Positions 1 to 9,265 of a DNA stretch of 64,000 nucleotides are shown here, one piece after another. The stretch is taken from positions 1-64,000 of the forward strand of contig NZ_JAGFWR010000011.1 in the NCBI RefSeq assembly GCF_017599305.1, given 5' to 3'. The position numbers and the translations under genes are program-made. The DNA is from Micromonospora antibiotica. Its GTDB lineage: Bacteria; Actinomycetota; Actinomycetes; Mycobacteriales; Micromonosporaceae. The notes beneath the pieces were generated by a model that had not been told where the DNA came from, did no database searches, and was given only the letters and a program-made list of their open reading frames with translations. Numbering within the stretch: position 1 is the stretch's first letter; every line of letters begins with the position of its first letter.

Positions 1-489
1 GATCCACCGCTTCACCCCGTTGAGCACCCAGTGATCACCATCACGCACCGCCCGCGTCGTCATCGACGCCGCGTCACTGCCCGCCTCCGGCTCCGACAGA
101 CAGTACGAGAACATCCCCTCACCCGAGGCGACCCGGGTCAGGTAACGCTGCTTCAACTCCTCGGACCCGGCCAGGATCAACGGCATCGTGCCGAGCTTGT
201 TCACCGCCGGGATCAACGACGACGACGCGCAGACCCGCGCGACCTCCTCGATGACGATCGCGGTGGCCAGGGCATCCGCGCCGGCACCGCCGTACTCCAC
301 GGGGATGTGCGGGGCGTGGAAGTCGGCGGCCCGCAGCGCGTCGTACGACGACTGGGGGAACTCACCGGTCTCGTCGGCCTCGGCCGCGTGCGGGGCCACC
401 TTGGCGGCGCAGACGTCGCGGACCGCCTCGCGGACCGCGTCGTGCTCCTCGGGCAACCGGTAGACGTCGAACGTCTGCTCTGCGGCCAT
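1..489 (-). CDS. acyl-CoA dehydrogenase, N-terminal part (runs off the window)
   Basis: Acyl-CoA dehydrogenases are FAD enzymes that oxidise acyl-CoA to trans-2-enoyl-CoA and pass electrons to electron-transfer flavoprotein. Only the first 163 codons are visible; the usual length is about 380. The helical N-terminal domain (about residues 1-115) leads into the middle beta-domain, where YCLSEPEAGSD (129-139) matches the first family signature, which contacts flavin and substrate. The catalytic base lies outside the window. The ATG is preceded by GGGAGG at good spacing. The gene is divergent from the sugar dehydrogenase across a 247-bp gap. The chain-length or branched-chain substrate cannot be told from this part. 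Confidence 0.93.
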   Translation of the reverse strand, partial: MAAEQTFDVYRLPEEHDAVREAVRDVCAAKVAPHAAEADETGEFPQSSYDALRAADFHAPHIPVEYGGAGADALATAIVIEEVARVCASSSLIPAVNKLGTMPLILAGSEELKQRYLTRVASGEGMFSYCLSEPEAGSDAASMTTRAVRDGDHWVLNGVKRWI

Positions 490-736
490 GTCGACCCTCC
501 CATTTCACGGCTATCATGCGCAGTCTGTGACGTCCCTCAGGCCGCCGACTGCCGCGGTTGAAGAATAGCCATCGCGACCCCCGTCATGTTACCGACAGGT
601 AGGATCACGCCGCACGGCCCCCGAGAGCGCACAACTACGCTGACCGAACGACAGGTTTTTCCATCGGTGCCCGGCCAGGCGCCGCAGCCGATTGCGACGC
701 AGTGAAGCGCCGCCAGCGCGAGCGGAGAAGACAGGC

Positions 737-2164
737 GTGACGATCCCGTACCCGAACATCCAGCCGGCGCCGACCATCTCCCCGGTGACGCCCCCCTCGG
801 GTGCGCCCCGCCCCCGGGTGACCTTCCTGGGCACCGGCTACCTCGGCGCGACGTACGCCATCTGCTATGCCGAACTGGGCTACGAGGTGCTCGGCTTCGA
901 CGTCGACGCCGACAAGATCGCCAAGCTGAACGCAGGCGAGGTGCCGATCCACGAACCGGGCCTCGACGAGCTGCTGCGGCGTAACCTGGCCGCCGGCCGG
1001 CTGCGGTTCTCGACCGACATCGCCGAGACCGCCGACTTCGGCGACGTGCACTTCATCTGCGTCGGCACCCCGCAGCGCGCCGACGGCATGGGCGCCGACC
1101 TGTCGTACGTCGAGGCGTCGGTGACCGCCCTGGCCCAGCAGCTGACCCGCAAGGCGCTGATCGTCGGCAAGTCCACCGTCCCGGTCGGCACCGCCGAGTG
1201 GGTGGAGCAGCTCGTCGGCAAGCACACCCCGACCGACCTGGGCGTCGAGGTGGCCTGGAGCCCCGAGTTCCTCCAGGAGGGCTTCGCCGTCGACGACGTG
1301 CTGCGCCCCAACCGGATCGTGGTCGGCGTCAAGAGCGAGTGGGCCAACGCCATGCTCTACGCCGCCCACAAGGGCGTCTTCGACCTGGCCGCCACCGAGG
1401 ACCGGGAGGTCCCGCTGGTGGTCACCGACTTCGCCACCGCCGAACTGGTCAAGGTCGCCGCGAACGCCTTCCTGGCCACCAAGATCTCCTTCATCAACGC
1501 GATGGCCGAGGTCTGCGAGGCCAGCGGCGGCGACGTCACCCAGCTCGCCCGCGCCATCGGCTACGACCCCCGGATCGGCAACCGGTTCCTCCAGGCCGGC
1601 CTCGGCTTCGGCGGCGCCTGCCTGCCCAAGGACATCCGCGCCTTCCAGGCCCGCGCCCAGGAGCTGGGTGCCGGCGAGGCGCTGCGGTTCCTGCACGAGG
1701 TCGACCTGATCAACCTGCGCCGCCGCACCCGGGTCCTCCAGCTCGCCGCCGACCTGCTCGGCCGCCGCTCCGGCCCGGCCGGCCCGGACTTCTCCGGCAC
1801 CCGCATCGCCGTGCTCGGCGCGACCTTCAAACCCAACACCGACGACGTCCGCGACGCCCCGGCCCTCGCCGTCGCCGCGCTGCTCGCCAAGGCCGGCGCC
1901 GACGTGCACGTGTACGACCCGCAGGGCACCGAGAACGCCCGCCGGGTCGCCCCGGAACTGGTCTTCGAGGACAGCGTGAACGACGCGGTCTCCGGGGCCG
2001 ACCTGGTCTGCGTACTCACCGAGTGGGCCGACTTCCGCAACGCCGACCCGGTGGCCCTCGGCGAACTGGCCGCCGGGCGCAAGGTCGTGGACGGCCGCAA
2101 CTGCCTCGACGCGGCACTGTGGACCCAGGCGGGCTGGGAATACCGGGGCATGGGCCGCCCCTGA
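737..2164 (+). CDS. UDP-glucose/GDP-mannose dehydrogenase family protein (probable UDP-glucose 6-dehydrogenase)
   Basis: Probable NAD-dependent dehydrogenase making a nucleotide-sugar uronate, such as UDP-glucuronate from UDP-glucose, for envelope polysaccharides. The 475-residue product has a dinucleotide-binding loop GTGYLG (32-37) and the catalytic motif GFGGACLPKD with Cys295. The lysine of FLATKISFINAMAE and a C-terminal UDP-binding domain are also visible. I chose GTG 737 because GGAGAAG lies just upstream; an upstream in-frame TTG at 692 has no such site. The first 25 residues are a Pro-rich extension before the Rossmann fold. A strong terminator follows, so it is probably transcribed alone. 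UDP-glucose is the likeliest substrate, but GDP-mannose cannot be excluded from motifs. Confidence 0.93.
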   Translation: MTIPYPNIQPAPTISPVTPPSGAPRPRVTFLGTGYLGATYAICYAELGYEVLGFDVDADKIAKLNAGEVPIHEPGLDELLRRNLAAGRLRFSTDIAETADFGDVHFICVGTPQRADGMGADLSYVEASVTALAQQLTRKALIVGKSTVPVGTAEWVEQLVGKHTPTDLGVEVAWSPEFLQEGFAVDDVLRPNRIVVGVKSEWANAMLYAAHKGVFDLAATEDREVPLVVTDFATAELVKVAANAFLATKISFINAMAEVCEASGGDVTQLARAIGYDPRIGNRFLQAGLGFGGACLPKDIRAFQARAQELGAGEALRFLHEVDLINLRRRTRVLQLAADLLGRRSGPAGPDFSGTRIAVLGATFKPNTDDVRDAPALAVAALLAKAGADVHVYDPQGTENARRVAPELVFEDSVNDAVSGADLVCVLTEWADFRNADPVALGELAAGRKVVDGRNCLDAALWTQAGWEYRGMGRP

Positions 2165-2173
2165 CGACGCCGG

Positions 2174-2219
2174 AACGCGTCGGTGCGGGAGGTGACACTC
2201 CCGCACCGACGCGTTTTTT
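2174..2219 (+). terminator. Rho-independent terminator of the sugar dehydrogenase gene
   Basis: A perfect 17-18 bp stem (2174-2191 with 2198-2215), a 6-nt loop and a run of six T. It starts 10 bp after the stop codon. This is one of the few canonical U-tailed terminators in the window. Confidence 0.95.
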
Positions 2220-2319
2220 GTGCCCCTAACGGAGCGGCAGGTGTCGAAATCCACGCCCGCTCAGGGCATGCTGCGTGGGGACGGCGTCCACAGTGCGGCC
2301 GGCCGGGTGGAGGGATGTC

Positions 2320-5300
2320 GTGGAGAACTTCCAGTGCTCCTCGTGCGGGCGGCAGATGAAGGCGGCGGCCCGCTGCCCCAACTGCGGGGCCGAGCAACCG
2401 CAGTGGCGCGAACACCTGGCCGACATCGAACGCTCCATCGCGGAGATGAAGGCACGCGACGCCGAGATCGCCCGCGAACAACGGCAGATCGCCGCGAAGA
2501 TGCAGGCCGCCCTCTTCCAGCGGGACATCCTCGCCCACGCCGGTGACGAACGCGTCAAGCAGGCCACCCGCCCGCGCCGGGTGCTGCGCCGCAAGCCGGG
2601 CCGTCGACCGCCGACCGCCGCCACCGGAGCGCCACCCCGGGTGCCCCGGCAGGGCACTCCGGCCGGTCCGGACGAACCCCCGCTCCCACCGCCGTACCGG
2701 ACCGCCACCTGGCTGGGCGCGGACAACCCGGAACACCCGGCCGAAGCCTCCTCCCGGGAGGTGCAGAACATCCCCCTCGGGCTGGGCGCACTGGTGCTGG
2801 CGGTGGCCGCGGTGGTCTTCGCCGCCGTCGCGACCAGCTCGATGGACGCCCTCGCCCGACTCGGCATCCTGCTGGTCGCCACCGTCCTGCTGCTGCTCGC
2901 CCCGCCGGTGCTGGCCAAACGGGGGCTGACCTCCACCGCCGAGACGATCTCCACGGTCGGCCTGCTGCTGGTGCCGCTGGCCGGGTACGCGCTGTGGGCG
3001 GTGGACCGGATCGGCGCGTCCGGCGCGGTCTTCTCCGGGATGATCTTCGCGCTGACCACCGGGGTCGCCCTCGCCTACGCCGTCGGCACCGGCCTGCGGG
3101 CCCCCCGGTTCGCGGCGGTGCTGGCCGCCCAACCCGTGGTGCCGCTGCTGGCGTACGGGTGGATCAGCGGCCCGACCGGCTGGGCGGTGGTGTTCACCGT
3201 GGTGGCCGTGCTCGACCTCGGGCTGGTGCGCTCCGGCATCATGCGGGAACGACCGGCCCCACCGGAACCCGCGACCGCCGGCACCACCGCCCCGCCCCGG
3301 CAGCGGGTCACCCCGGACGGCCGGCCGGAGGGCGCACCCGAGGAGACGGGCGAGATCCTCGACGGCTCGGCGGCCACCCCGACCGGGCCCGCCCGACCGG
3401 TACCAGGGCTGCCCGAGGCGACCTGGCTGCTGCACGGGGTGGCGGTGGCGCTCGCCCTGGCGTACGCGGTCACCGCCCTGCTGCGGGTGCAGACCGTACC
3501 GGCAGCCACCGGGGCGGGTGCGGCGCTGCTGCTGGCCGCGGCGGTGGCCCTGGCCGGCACCCTGCTGCTGCGCCGCCCGCCGCTGCCGGACGTGGGAGCC
3601 GGCATCCTCACCCTGGCCGTGATCGGCGCGCTCGGGCGGATCGCCTCGGTGGCCTTCCCGGACCGGGCGTTGCTGCTGATCGCCGCCGTCATCACGTTGA
3701 CCGGGCTGGCCGTGCGGGCCGTACCGGAAGCAGCCCGGCGGGGGCCGCAGCTCGCCTCCGCCGCGGCGCTGACCGTCAGCGGCCTGGTGGTGGCCGGCGG
3801 TGCGCTGCGGGCCGGGCTGGCCCCGGTCCAGGCGGCGCTGCCGGCCTGGCGGGCCGACCTGTCCGCGTTCCCTGGCGAGGTGGCCGCGACGGCCGGGCCG
3901 TCCGCCGGGCAGCTCGCCGCCAGCGCCCTGCTGCTCACCGTCGCGGCGGTGCTGGCCCTGCCGCCGGAGATCCGCCGCGAGTTCGCGGTGGTCGGCGCGG
4001 GCCTGACCGCGCTGGCCGTACCCGCCTCACTGGGTCTGGGTTGGGTGGCGGCCCCCTGGCCGATGGTGCTGGCGGCGGTCGCGATCGGCGTCGCCGGGAT
4101 CTCCGCCGGCACGACCCGGGCGGCCGTGGTGCACGCCGGCACCGCCACCGTCGTCGGGTTCGTCGGGGCCGGTGCCGCCCTGAGCCGGCCGTCGGTGGCT
4201 GCCGCCGCACTGGCCGTGCTGATGCTGGCGGGCGTACTGGTGGCGCTCGCGCCCCGGGTACGCATCGCCCCGGCCGCCGCCGACGTCCTGTCCGGGTGGG
4301 CGGCCGGTGGGGCGGCGTTCGCGCTGCCCGGCGCGGTCACCGCGTTCGTGGCGGCCACCGAGCCGTCCGGGCCGGCGCTCACCCCGGGGGTGCTGCGGGA
4401 ACTGACGGTGCCGATCCTCGCGGCGGGCTTCCTGGCCGTCTGCGTCACCCTCGGCTACGCGGCGATGATGCAGGTGTCGCAGCGGCACCTGAGCCTGCCG
4501 CACGCCGTCGGCACCGGGCTGGGCGCGTTGGCGGTGATCGGGGCCGCCTTCTTCGCCCCGGGGCGCACCGCCGCCGACGCCTGGCTCGGTGGGCTGGTGC
4601 TGATCGCCACCCTGCTGCTGCTGTTCGCCGGCCGGATCGACGCGGGTCGGCGTTCCGACCTGGCGCTGGACGGCGCGGACCTGGCCGCCGCCGCCGTCAC
4701 CGCCGCACTGATCGCCACCCTGGCCCGGATCACCGCGGTGATCTCCCCCGGTGGACAGCTCGCGGTCGCCGCCGTGCTGGTGCTGGTGGTCGCCGTCGCC
4801 GCCCGGGCGATGCCCGAGGAGTGGCGGCGCGGCCCGGTGCTCGGCATCGCCGTCGGTGCCGCCCTGATCGGGGTGCTGGCCGGCTGGTCCACGCTGCGCG
4901 GCGGCGTGGGTGTGCTGGCCACCCCCGGCCCCATCTGGGCCGGGGACCTCACCGCCTGGCCGGCCGCACCGACCGGTGGCTCGGCCTGGCAGGCACCGGT
5001 CGCGCTGGCGCTGCTCGCGCTCGCCGCCGCGATCCTGCTCCCCACCCCCTGGAAGTACGACGTGGCGGGCATCGGCGCGGTGCTCGCCACCATCGGCGTC
5101 CCGGCCGCCTTCGACCTGCCCTGGTGGTCACCGGTCCTGGTGGGGTTGACCGTCGCCACCGTCTTCGCCATGGCCGCCGTGGCGTCCGCCGACCCGCGCG
5201 CCGGGCTGTCCCGGGCCACCGTCGCCGGGGTGGTCGCGCTGCACGCCGCCGGAGCCGGGCTGGTGCGCCCGTGGACCACCGCGCTCGCCCTGGGCGGCAT

Positions 5301-7212
5301 CGCGTTGATCGGTCTGGCCGTGGCGGCGGTCGCCCGGTCCGTCGCCCCCTCCCTGGTGGACGACGTCGAGACCGAGGGGATGCCGCCCCACCTGGTGCAG
5401 ATCGGTGGCCTGGCGACCGCCGCCGCGCTGCTCACGCTCCCCGGTGCGGTGGCCGCCCTCGCCGCCGAGTTCGGCCACGGGCCGCAGGTGGTGCTGACCG
5501 CCGCGTTGGCCGCGTCCAGCTTCGGCCTCGCCGCCGTGGCCGCCGTCCGCCGCCAGGTGCCGCAGTACCTGCCGTACGCGAGCGCGGCGATCGCCGGCGG
5601 AGCCACCGTCAGCGCGCTGGCCGCCATCTTCGTCGACCTGCCGTCCGGGGTGTTCGCCGCCGCAGCCGCACTGCTCGGGGTGCTCGCCGAACTGGTCCGG
5701 GCGGCGACCGTGCCACCGGTCGGGTCCGCCCAGCCGACCCGCCGCTGGACGGTCCTGCTGGACGGGGCGCTGCGCCGGCTGCCCGACGACGGTACGCAAC
5801 GACGCTGGCGGGTCGATCCCGCCGCCGGGGCGCTGGCCGCAGCGGCCGTGCCCACCGTGCTGGCCCTGATCTCCCTCGCACCGCTGCTCTTCGTGGCGCT
5901 GGTCGAGCCGCACCGGATGCTCGCCCACATCTGGCAGGGCCCACCGCCGCAGCTGCGCACCCCGCCACCGGAACTGGTCGACCCCACGCACGTGCTCACC
6001 GCGCTGCTGCTCACCGGCACCGCCGCGCTGGCCGCCACCGGCCTGTCCGGCGGGCGTCGGTCCCGGGCGGTTCCGGTGGTGCTGCCGGGCCTGGCGGTGA
6101 CGCTGCTGATCACCCCGATCGCCCTGGGCATGGCCTGGCCGCAGAACGCCCTGGCCGCCCTCGCCGTATTCACCATCTCGATGCTGGGCCTCGCGTTGAC
6201 CCCGCCACCCCCGCTGGCGGAGCGGGCCCGGTCGCTGCGGTTGGCCCGGGTGCTGGTCTTCGTCATCGGGCTGGCCGGCGGTGGCGCGGGGCTGGCCGGC
6301 AGTCTGGCCAGTGAGGGGCTGACCCTGTTCACCCTGGGCGGCGCCGTCGGCGTCGGGGCCGTCGCCGCGTTCTTCGGCACCACCGGGCGGGCCCGCATCC
6401 TCGGCTGGCTGTTCGCCTCGCTGATGGCGCAGCTCTTCGTGCTCACCGCCGGGCTGGTGGCCGGTTTCCCCGCCGTCTGGTCGGCGTTCGGGGTGCTCGC
6501 CGTGGGCGCGGCGTTGCAGGTGTTCGCCGCGACGCTGCCCCGGCTACGGCGGCCCGAGGCGCACCGGGAGGCCGCCACCGTCGAGTGGAGCGGGTACGCC
6601 GCCGCGCTCATCGCCCTGGCCCTGGCGTTCGACTCCCCCCGGCACATCGCCGCCCTGCTCGCCGCCTGGGGTGCCGTGCTGGGGGTGGCCGCCGTCCGGC
6701 CGGGCCGGCGACCGGTGGAGCGGCGGATCCTCTTCTGGGCGGTGGTCGCCTGCGAGATCGTCGCCTGGTGGATCCTGATGCGGGTCGCCGACGTGGCGCT
6801 GCCCGAGGCGTACACGCTGCCGTTCGCGGCGCTCGCCCTCCTGGTCGGCATGTTGGAGTTGCGCCACCGCCCCGACCTGTCCAGCTGGGTGGCGTACGGC
6901 CCGGCACTCGTCGCGGCGTTCGTGCCGACCCTGGCGATCGTGCTGGCCACCGACTCCAGCATGCTGCGCCAGGTGCTGCTGCTGCTCGGCGCGGTGGCGG
7001 TGCTCGTCTTCGGCTCGACCAGCCGGCAGCAGGCCCCGGTGATCGTCGGCGCGGCGGTGACCGCGATCGCGGCGGTACACGCCCTGTTCAGCCTCGGCCC
7101 GTGGCTGGTGCTCATCCCGGTCGGCCTGGTCCTGCTGGTGCTCGGGGCGAGCAACGAACGTCGCCGCCGCGCCCAGGACCGGCTCCAGACCGCCCTGCGC
7201 TCCATGAGATGA
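2320..7212 (+). CDS. giant polytopic membrane protein with N-terminal zinc ribbon (SCO7613-like)
   Basis: A 1630-residue membrane protein of unknown function resembling actinobacterial proteins annotated with an SCO7613 C-terminal domain. Order: a zinc ribbon CxxC-x9-CxxC (Cys6, 9, 19, 22); a charged, probably coiled-coil stretch (about 28-75); an Arg/Pro-rich linker; then dozens of hydrophobic helices from about residue 150 to near the C-terminus, with a second Pro/Gly-rich cytoplasmic-type linker near 310-365. GTG 2320 was preferred over GTG 2275 because GGAGGG sits about 5 nt upstream. The membrane part contains three related units of roughly 330-365 residues. No transporter or enzyme motif is recognisable. 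It lies alone between a terminator and a convergent purE. Confidence 0.88.
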   Translation: MENFQCSSCGRQMKAAARCPNCGAEQPQWREHLADIERSIAEMKARDAEIAREQRQIAAKMQAALFQRDILAHAGDERVKQATRPRRVLRRKPGRRPPTAATGAPPRVPRQGTPAGPDEPPLPPPYRTATWLGADNPEHPAEASSREVQNIPLGLGALVLAVAAVVFAAVATSSMDALARLGILLVATVLLLLAPPVLAKRGLTSTAETISTVGLLLVPLAGYALWAVDRIGASGAVFSGMIFALTTGVALAYAVGTGLRAPRFAAVLAAQPVVPLLAYGWISGPTGWAVVFTVVAVLDLGLVRSGIMRERPAPPEPATAGTTAPPRQRVTPDGRPEGAPEETGEILDGSAATPTGPARPVPGLPEATWLLHGVAVALALAYAVTALLRVQTVPAATGAGAALLLAAAVALAGTLLLRRPPLPDVGAGILTLAVIGALGRIASVAFPDRALLLIAAVITLTGLAVRAVPEAARRGPQLASAAALTVSGLVVAGGALRAGLAPVQAALPAWRADLSAFPGEVAATAGPSAGQLAASALLLTVAAVLALPPEIRREFAVVGAGLTALAVPASLGLGWVAAPWPMVLAAVAIGVAGISAGTTRAAVVHAGTATVVGFVGAGAALSRPSVAAAALAVLMLAGVLVALAPRVRIAPAAADVLSGWAAGGAAFALPGAVTAFVAATEPSGPALTPGVLRELTVPILAAGFLAVCVTLGYAAMMQVSQRHLSLPHAVGTGLGALAVIGAAFFAPGRTAADAWLGGLVLIATLLLLFAGRIDAGRRSDLALDGADLAAAAVTAALIATLARITAVISPGGQLAVAAVLVLVVAVAARAMPEEWRRGPVLGIAVGAALIGVLAGWSTLRGGVGVLATPGPIWAGDLTAWPAAPTGGSAWQAPVALALLALAAAILLPTPWKYDVAGIGAVLATIGVPAAFDLPWWSPVLVGLTVATVFAMAAVASADPRAGLSRATVAGVVALHAAGAGLVRPWTTALALGGIALIGLAVAAVARSVAPSLVDDVETEGMPPHLVQIGGLATAAALLTLPGAVAALAAEFGHGPQVVLTAALAASSFGLAAVAAVRRQVPQYLPYASAAIAGGATVSALAAIFVDLPSGVFAAAAALLGVLAELVRAATVPPVGSAQPTRRWTVLLDGALRRLPDDGTQRRWRVDPAAGALAAAAVPTVLALISLAPLLFVALVEPHRMLAHIWQGPPPQLRTPPPELVDPTHVLTALLLTGTAALAATGLSGGRRSRAVPVVLPGLAVTLLITPIALGMAWPQNALAALAVFTISMLGLALTPPPPLAERARSLRLARVLVFVIGLAGGGAGLAGSLASEGLTLFTLGGAVGVGAVAAFFGTTGRARILGWLFASLMAQLFVLTAGLVAGFPAVWSAFGVLAVGAALQVFAATLPRLRRPEAHREAATVEWSGYAAALIALALAFDSPRHIAALLAAWGAVLGVAAVRPGRRPVERRILFWAVVACEIVAWWILMRVADVALPEAYTLPFAALALLVGMLELRHRPDLSSWVAYGPALVAAFVPTLAIVLATDSSMLRQVLLLLGAVAVLVFGSTSRQQAPVIVGAAVTAIAAVHALFSLGPWLVLIPVGLVLLVLGASNERRRRAQDRLQTALRSMR
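3601..6360 (+). repeat. three diverged internal repeats in the giant membrane protein
   Basis: Protein-level repeats inside the gene. Unit 1 (about 3601-4400) and unit 2 (about 4690-5480) align helix by helix with a period of 1089 nt (363 codons): LGRIASV/LARITAV, WRADLSAFP/WAGDLTAWP, GAGLTALAVPASLGL/GIGAVLATIGVPAAFDL, and matching LVRP/LSRP ends. A weaker third unit (about 5800-6360) repeats the IWQG, PGLAVTLLITPIALGMAWP and GGGAGLAGSLAS segments at a period of about 332 codons. This was read by eye from the translation. Confidence 0.7.
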
Positions 7213-7372
7213 ATCGGAGGGTCACGGCAGGGTTCGGACCGGTGGCTGGGCTGAGTGGGCCGGGTGGTCGCGGGCGTCCGGGTGGCGTGGCTTGCGTGAC
7301 CGACTCAATTGGACGAGTTTGCGGTGTCGGCGACGACTGGATGCCGCAGTACCACCCCCACTGCGAAGGCAG

Positions 7373-7395
7373 CCCGCCCGGCAGCGTCGGGCGGG
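7373..7395 (-). terminator. hairpin downstream of purE
   Basis: A perfect 8-bp GC stem (CCCGCCCG/CGGGCGGG) with a 7-nt loop, about 33 nt beyond the purE stop in the convergent gap with the giant membrane gene. There is no T-run. The rest of the 215-bp gap shows nothing recognisable. Confidence 0.45.
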
Positions 7396-7427
7396 GCAGC
7401 CCGGGGTCGGTGGGGCGGATGCGTCGG

Positions 7428-7919
7428 TCAGGTCAGGGAGGCGCGGAGGGCGGCGTCCTTCTCGGCGACCAGGTCCTCCAGGTCGGCCTGGAAGGCGACC
7501 ATCCGGGCGCGCAGGGCCGGGTCGGTGGCCGCGAGGATGCGGACCGCGAGCAGGCCGGCGTTGCGGGCGTTGCCGATCGACACGGTGGCCACCGGGATCC
7601 CGGCCGGCATCTGCACGATGGACAACAGCGAGTCCATTCCGTCCAGGTGCTTGAGCGGGACCGGTACGCCGATCACCGGCAGCGGGGTGACCGAGGCCAC
7701 CATGCCGGGCAGCGCGGCGGCACCCCCCGCCCCGGCGATGATCACCTGAAGTCCCCGGTCGGCGGCGTCCCGGCCGTACTCGATCATCTTGACCGGGGTG
7801 CGGTGCGCGGAGATCACCGCCACCTCGTACGGCACCTCGAACTCGTCGAGCGTGTCGGCGGCGGCTCTCATCACCGGCCAGTCCGAGTCGCTGCCCATGA
7901 TCAGCCCGACGGTGCTCAC
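7428..7919 (-). CDS. purE: N5-carboxyaminoimidazole ribonucleotide mutase
   Basis: Converts N5-CAIR to CAIR in de novo purine synthesis, downstream of PurK. The 163-residue product is the usual class I PurE length. It shows the phosphate-binding GSDSDWPVM near the N-terminus, SAHRTP with the catalytic His, and the GAGGAAALPGMVAS segment. The start is GTG 7919, which overlaps the purK stop as GTGA and is preceded by GGGAGGGG inside purK. A longer in-frame reading exists but would bury this site. The 4-bp overlap predicts translational coupling of the two consecutive enzymes. Confidence 0.97.
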   Translation of the reverse strand: MSTVGLIMGSDSDWPVMRAAADTLDEFEVPYEVAVISAHRTPVKMIEYGRDAADRGLQVIIAGAGGAAALPGMVASVTPLPVIGVPVPLKHLDGMDSLLSIVQMPAGIPVATVSIGNARNAGLLAVRILAATDPALRARMVAFQADLEDLVAEKDAALRASLT

Positions 7920-9076
7920 CCGTGCCCCTCCCGCAGCCAACGGGCGGCCCGTGCGGCCCGCGCCCGTACGTCATCCAGGTCGTTGCCGAGCACCGTGACG
8001 TGCCCGATCTTGCGGCCGGGTCGGACCTGCTTGCCGTACAGGTGGACCCGGGCACCCGGTTCGGCGGCGAAGAGGTGGTGCAGCCGCTCGTCGAGGGAGA
8101 TCCCGCCCGGCTCACCGCCGAGCACGTTCGCCATCACCACCACCGGGGCGGTCAGCGCGGTGTCCCCCATCGGGTAGTCGAGCACCGCCCGCAGGTGCTG
8201 CTCGAACTGCGAGGTCCGGGCCCCCTCGATGGTCCAGTGCCCGGAGTTGTGCGGGCGCATCGCCAGCTCGTTGACGACCAGCCCGGTGTCGGTCTGGAAC
8301 AGCTCCACCGCCAGCAGGCCGACCACACCGAGCGCGGTGGCCAGGTCGATGGCGAGCTGCTGGGCGGCGACCGCCAACTCCTCCGCCAGGTCGGGGGCGG
8401 GGGCGAGGACCTCGACGCAGATCCCGTCCCGCTGCACCGTCTCCACCACCGGGTACGCGGCGACCTGCCCGAACGGTGAGCGGGCCACCTGCACGGCCAG
8501 CTCCCGGCGCAGCGCCACCCGCTCCTCGACGATCAGCGAGGTGCCCCCGGCGAGCAGGGTGGCGGCCAACTCGGCGGCCTGCCCGGCATCGTCGACCAGC
8601 CACACGCCGCGCCCGTCGTAGCCGCCCCGGGCCGCCTTGAGCACCACCGGCCAGCCCTGCTCCGCACCGAAGGCGAGCAGGTCCGCAGGGGCGTCCACCG
8701 GCCGCCACGCCGGGTTGGGTGCGCCCAACCCGCCGAGCCGTTCCCGCATCACCCGCTTGTCCTGGGCGTGCAACAACGCCTCGGCCGGCGGGAAGAGCTT
8801 CACGCCCTCGGCGGCGAGGGTGCGGATGTGCTCCGTCGGGACGTGCTCGTGGTCGAAGGTGACCACGTCGCAGCCCTTGGCGAAGGTGCGCAGCGCGGCG
8901 AGGTCGGTGTGGTCGCCGTACTGCACGTCGGTGGCGACGAGCGCGGCACCGTCGTCGGGGGCGAGCGCCAGCACGCGCAGTGACTGGCCGAGGGCGATGG
9001 CGGCCTGGTGGGTCATCCGGGCCAGTTGGCCGCCACCCACCATGCCGACGACGGGCAGACCGGTACGGGAATCCAT
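7916..9076 (-). CDS. purK: 5-(carboxyamino)imidazole ribonucleotide synthase
   Basis: ATP-grasp enzyme making N5-CAIR from AIR, bicarbonate and ATP, just before PurE. The 386 residues show the N-terminal GMVGGGQLARM, the ATP-grasp core PVVLKAARGGYDGRGV, and the metal/active-site region NELAMRPHNSGHWT near residue 270. The start is ATG 9076, the only sensible one before GLPVVGMVGGGQ; the ribosome site is weak. It lies 190 bp downstream of the DUF255 gene on the same strand and overlaps purE by 4 bp. Confidence 0.97.
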   Translation of the reverse strand: MDSRTGLPVVGMVGGGQLARMTHQAAIALGQSLRVLALAPDDGAALVATDVQYGDHTDLAALRTFAKGCDVVTFDHEHVPTEHIRTLAAEGVKLFPPAEALLHAQDKRVMRERLGGLGAPNPAWRPVDAPADLLAFGAEQGWPVVLKAARGGYDGRGVWLVDDAGQAAELAATLLAGGTSLIVEERVALRRELAVQVARSPFGQVAAYPVVETVQRDGICVEVLAPAPDLAEELAVAAQQLAIDLATALGVVGLLAVELFQTDTGLVVNELAMRPHNSGHWTIEGARTSQFEQHLRAVLDYPMGDTALTAPVVVMANVLGGEPGGISLDERLHHLFAAEPGARVHLYGKQVRPGRKIGHVTVLGNDLDDVRARAARAARWLREGHG

Positions 9077-9208
9077 AGCGCCACCAGCCTATCCGGGCCG
9101 CAGCGCCGGCCGACCCGAGGGCCACCCGTCCCTGGCCGGTGGCCGTCCACCCGCCAGCCCGGAGCCCGGGCGGACCGGGGTCAGGTGGATCATCGGCCGG
9201 GAACGGCC

Positions 9209-9233
9209 GCCGGACGACGCAGGCCCGTCCGGC
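9209..9233 (-). terminator. weak hairpin between the DUF255 gene and purK
   Basis: An 8-bp stem (GCCGGACG/CGTCCGGC) with a 9-nt loop, 33 nt beyond the upstream stop. It may end the DUF255 transcript. There is no T-run. Confidence 0.3.
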
Positions 9234-9265
9234 AGCCGACGGCCCGCCGGGGCAGGGCGGATCAG

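Noticed and set aside
654..660. T-run as a Rho-independent terminator
   Set aside because: No GC-rich stem precedes the run on the plus strand; it lies in the upstream region of the sugar dehydrogenase gene.
635..2254. A 539-codon open frame antisense to the sugar dehydrogenase
   Set aside because: Gly/Val/Asp/His-rich shadow without motifs; the sense frame has the complete dehydrogenase signature and crosses no stop.
4455..7205. A 916-codon open frame antisense to the giant membrane protein gene
   Set aside because: Its translation is Ser/Thr/Arg/Ala-rich with no domain. Long antisense frames are expected opposite high-GC genes, and the sense strand has clear helices and a zinc ribbon.
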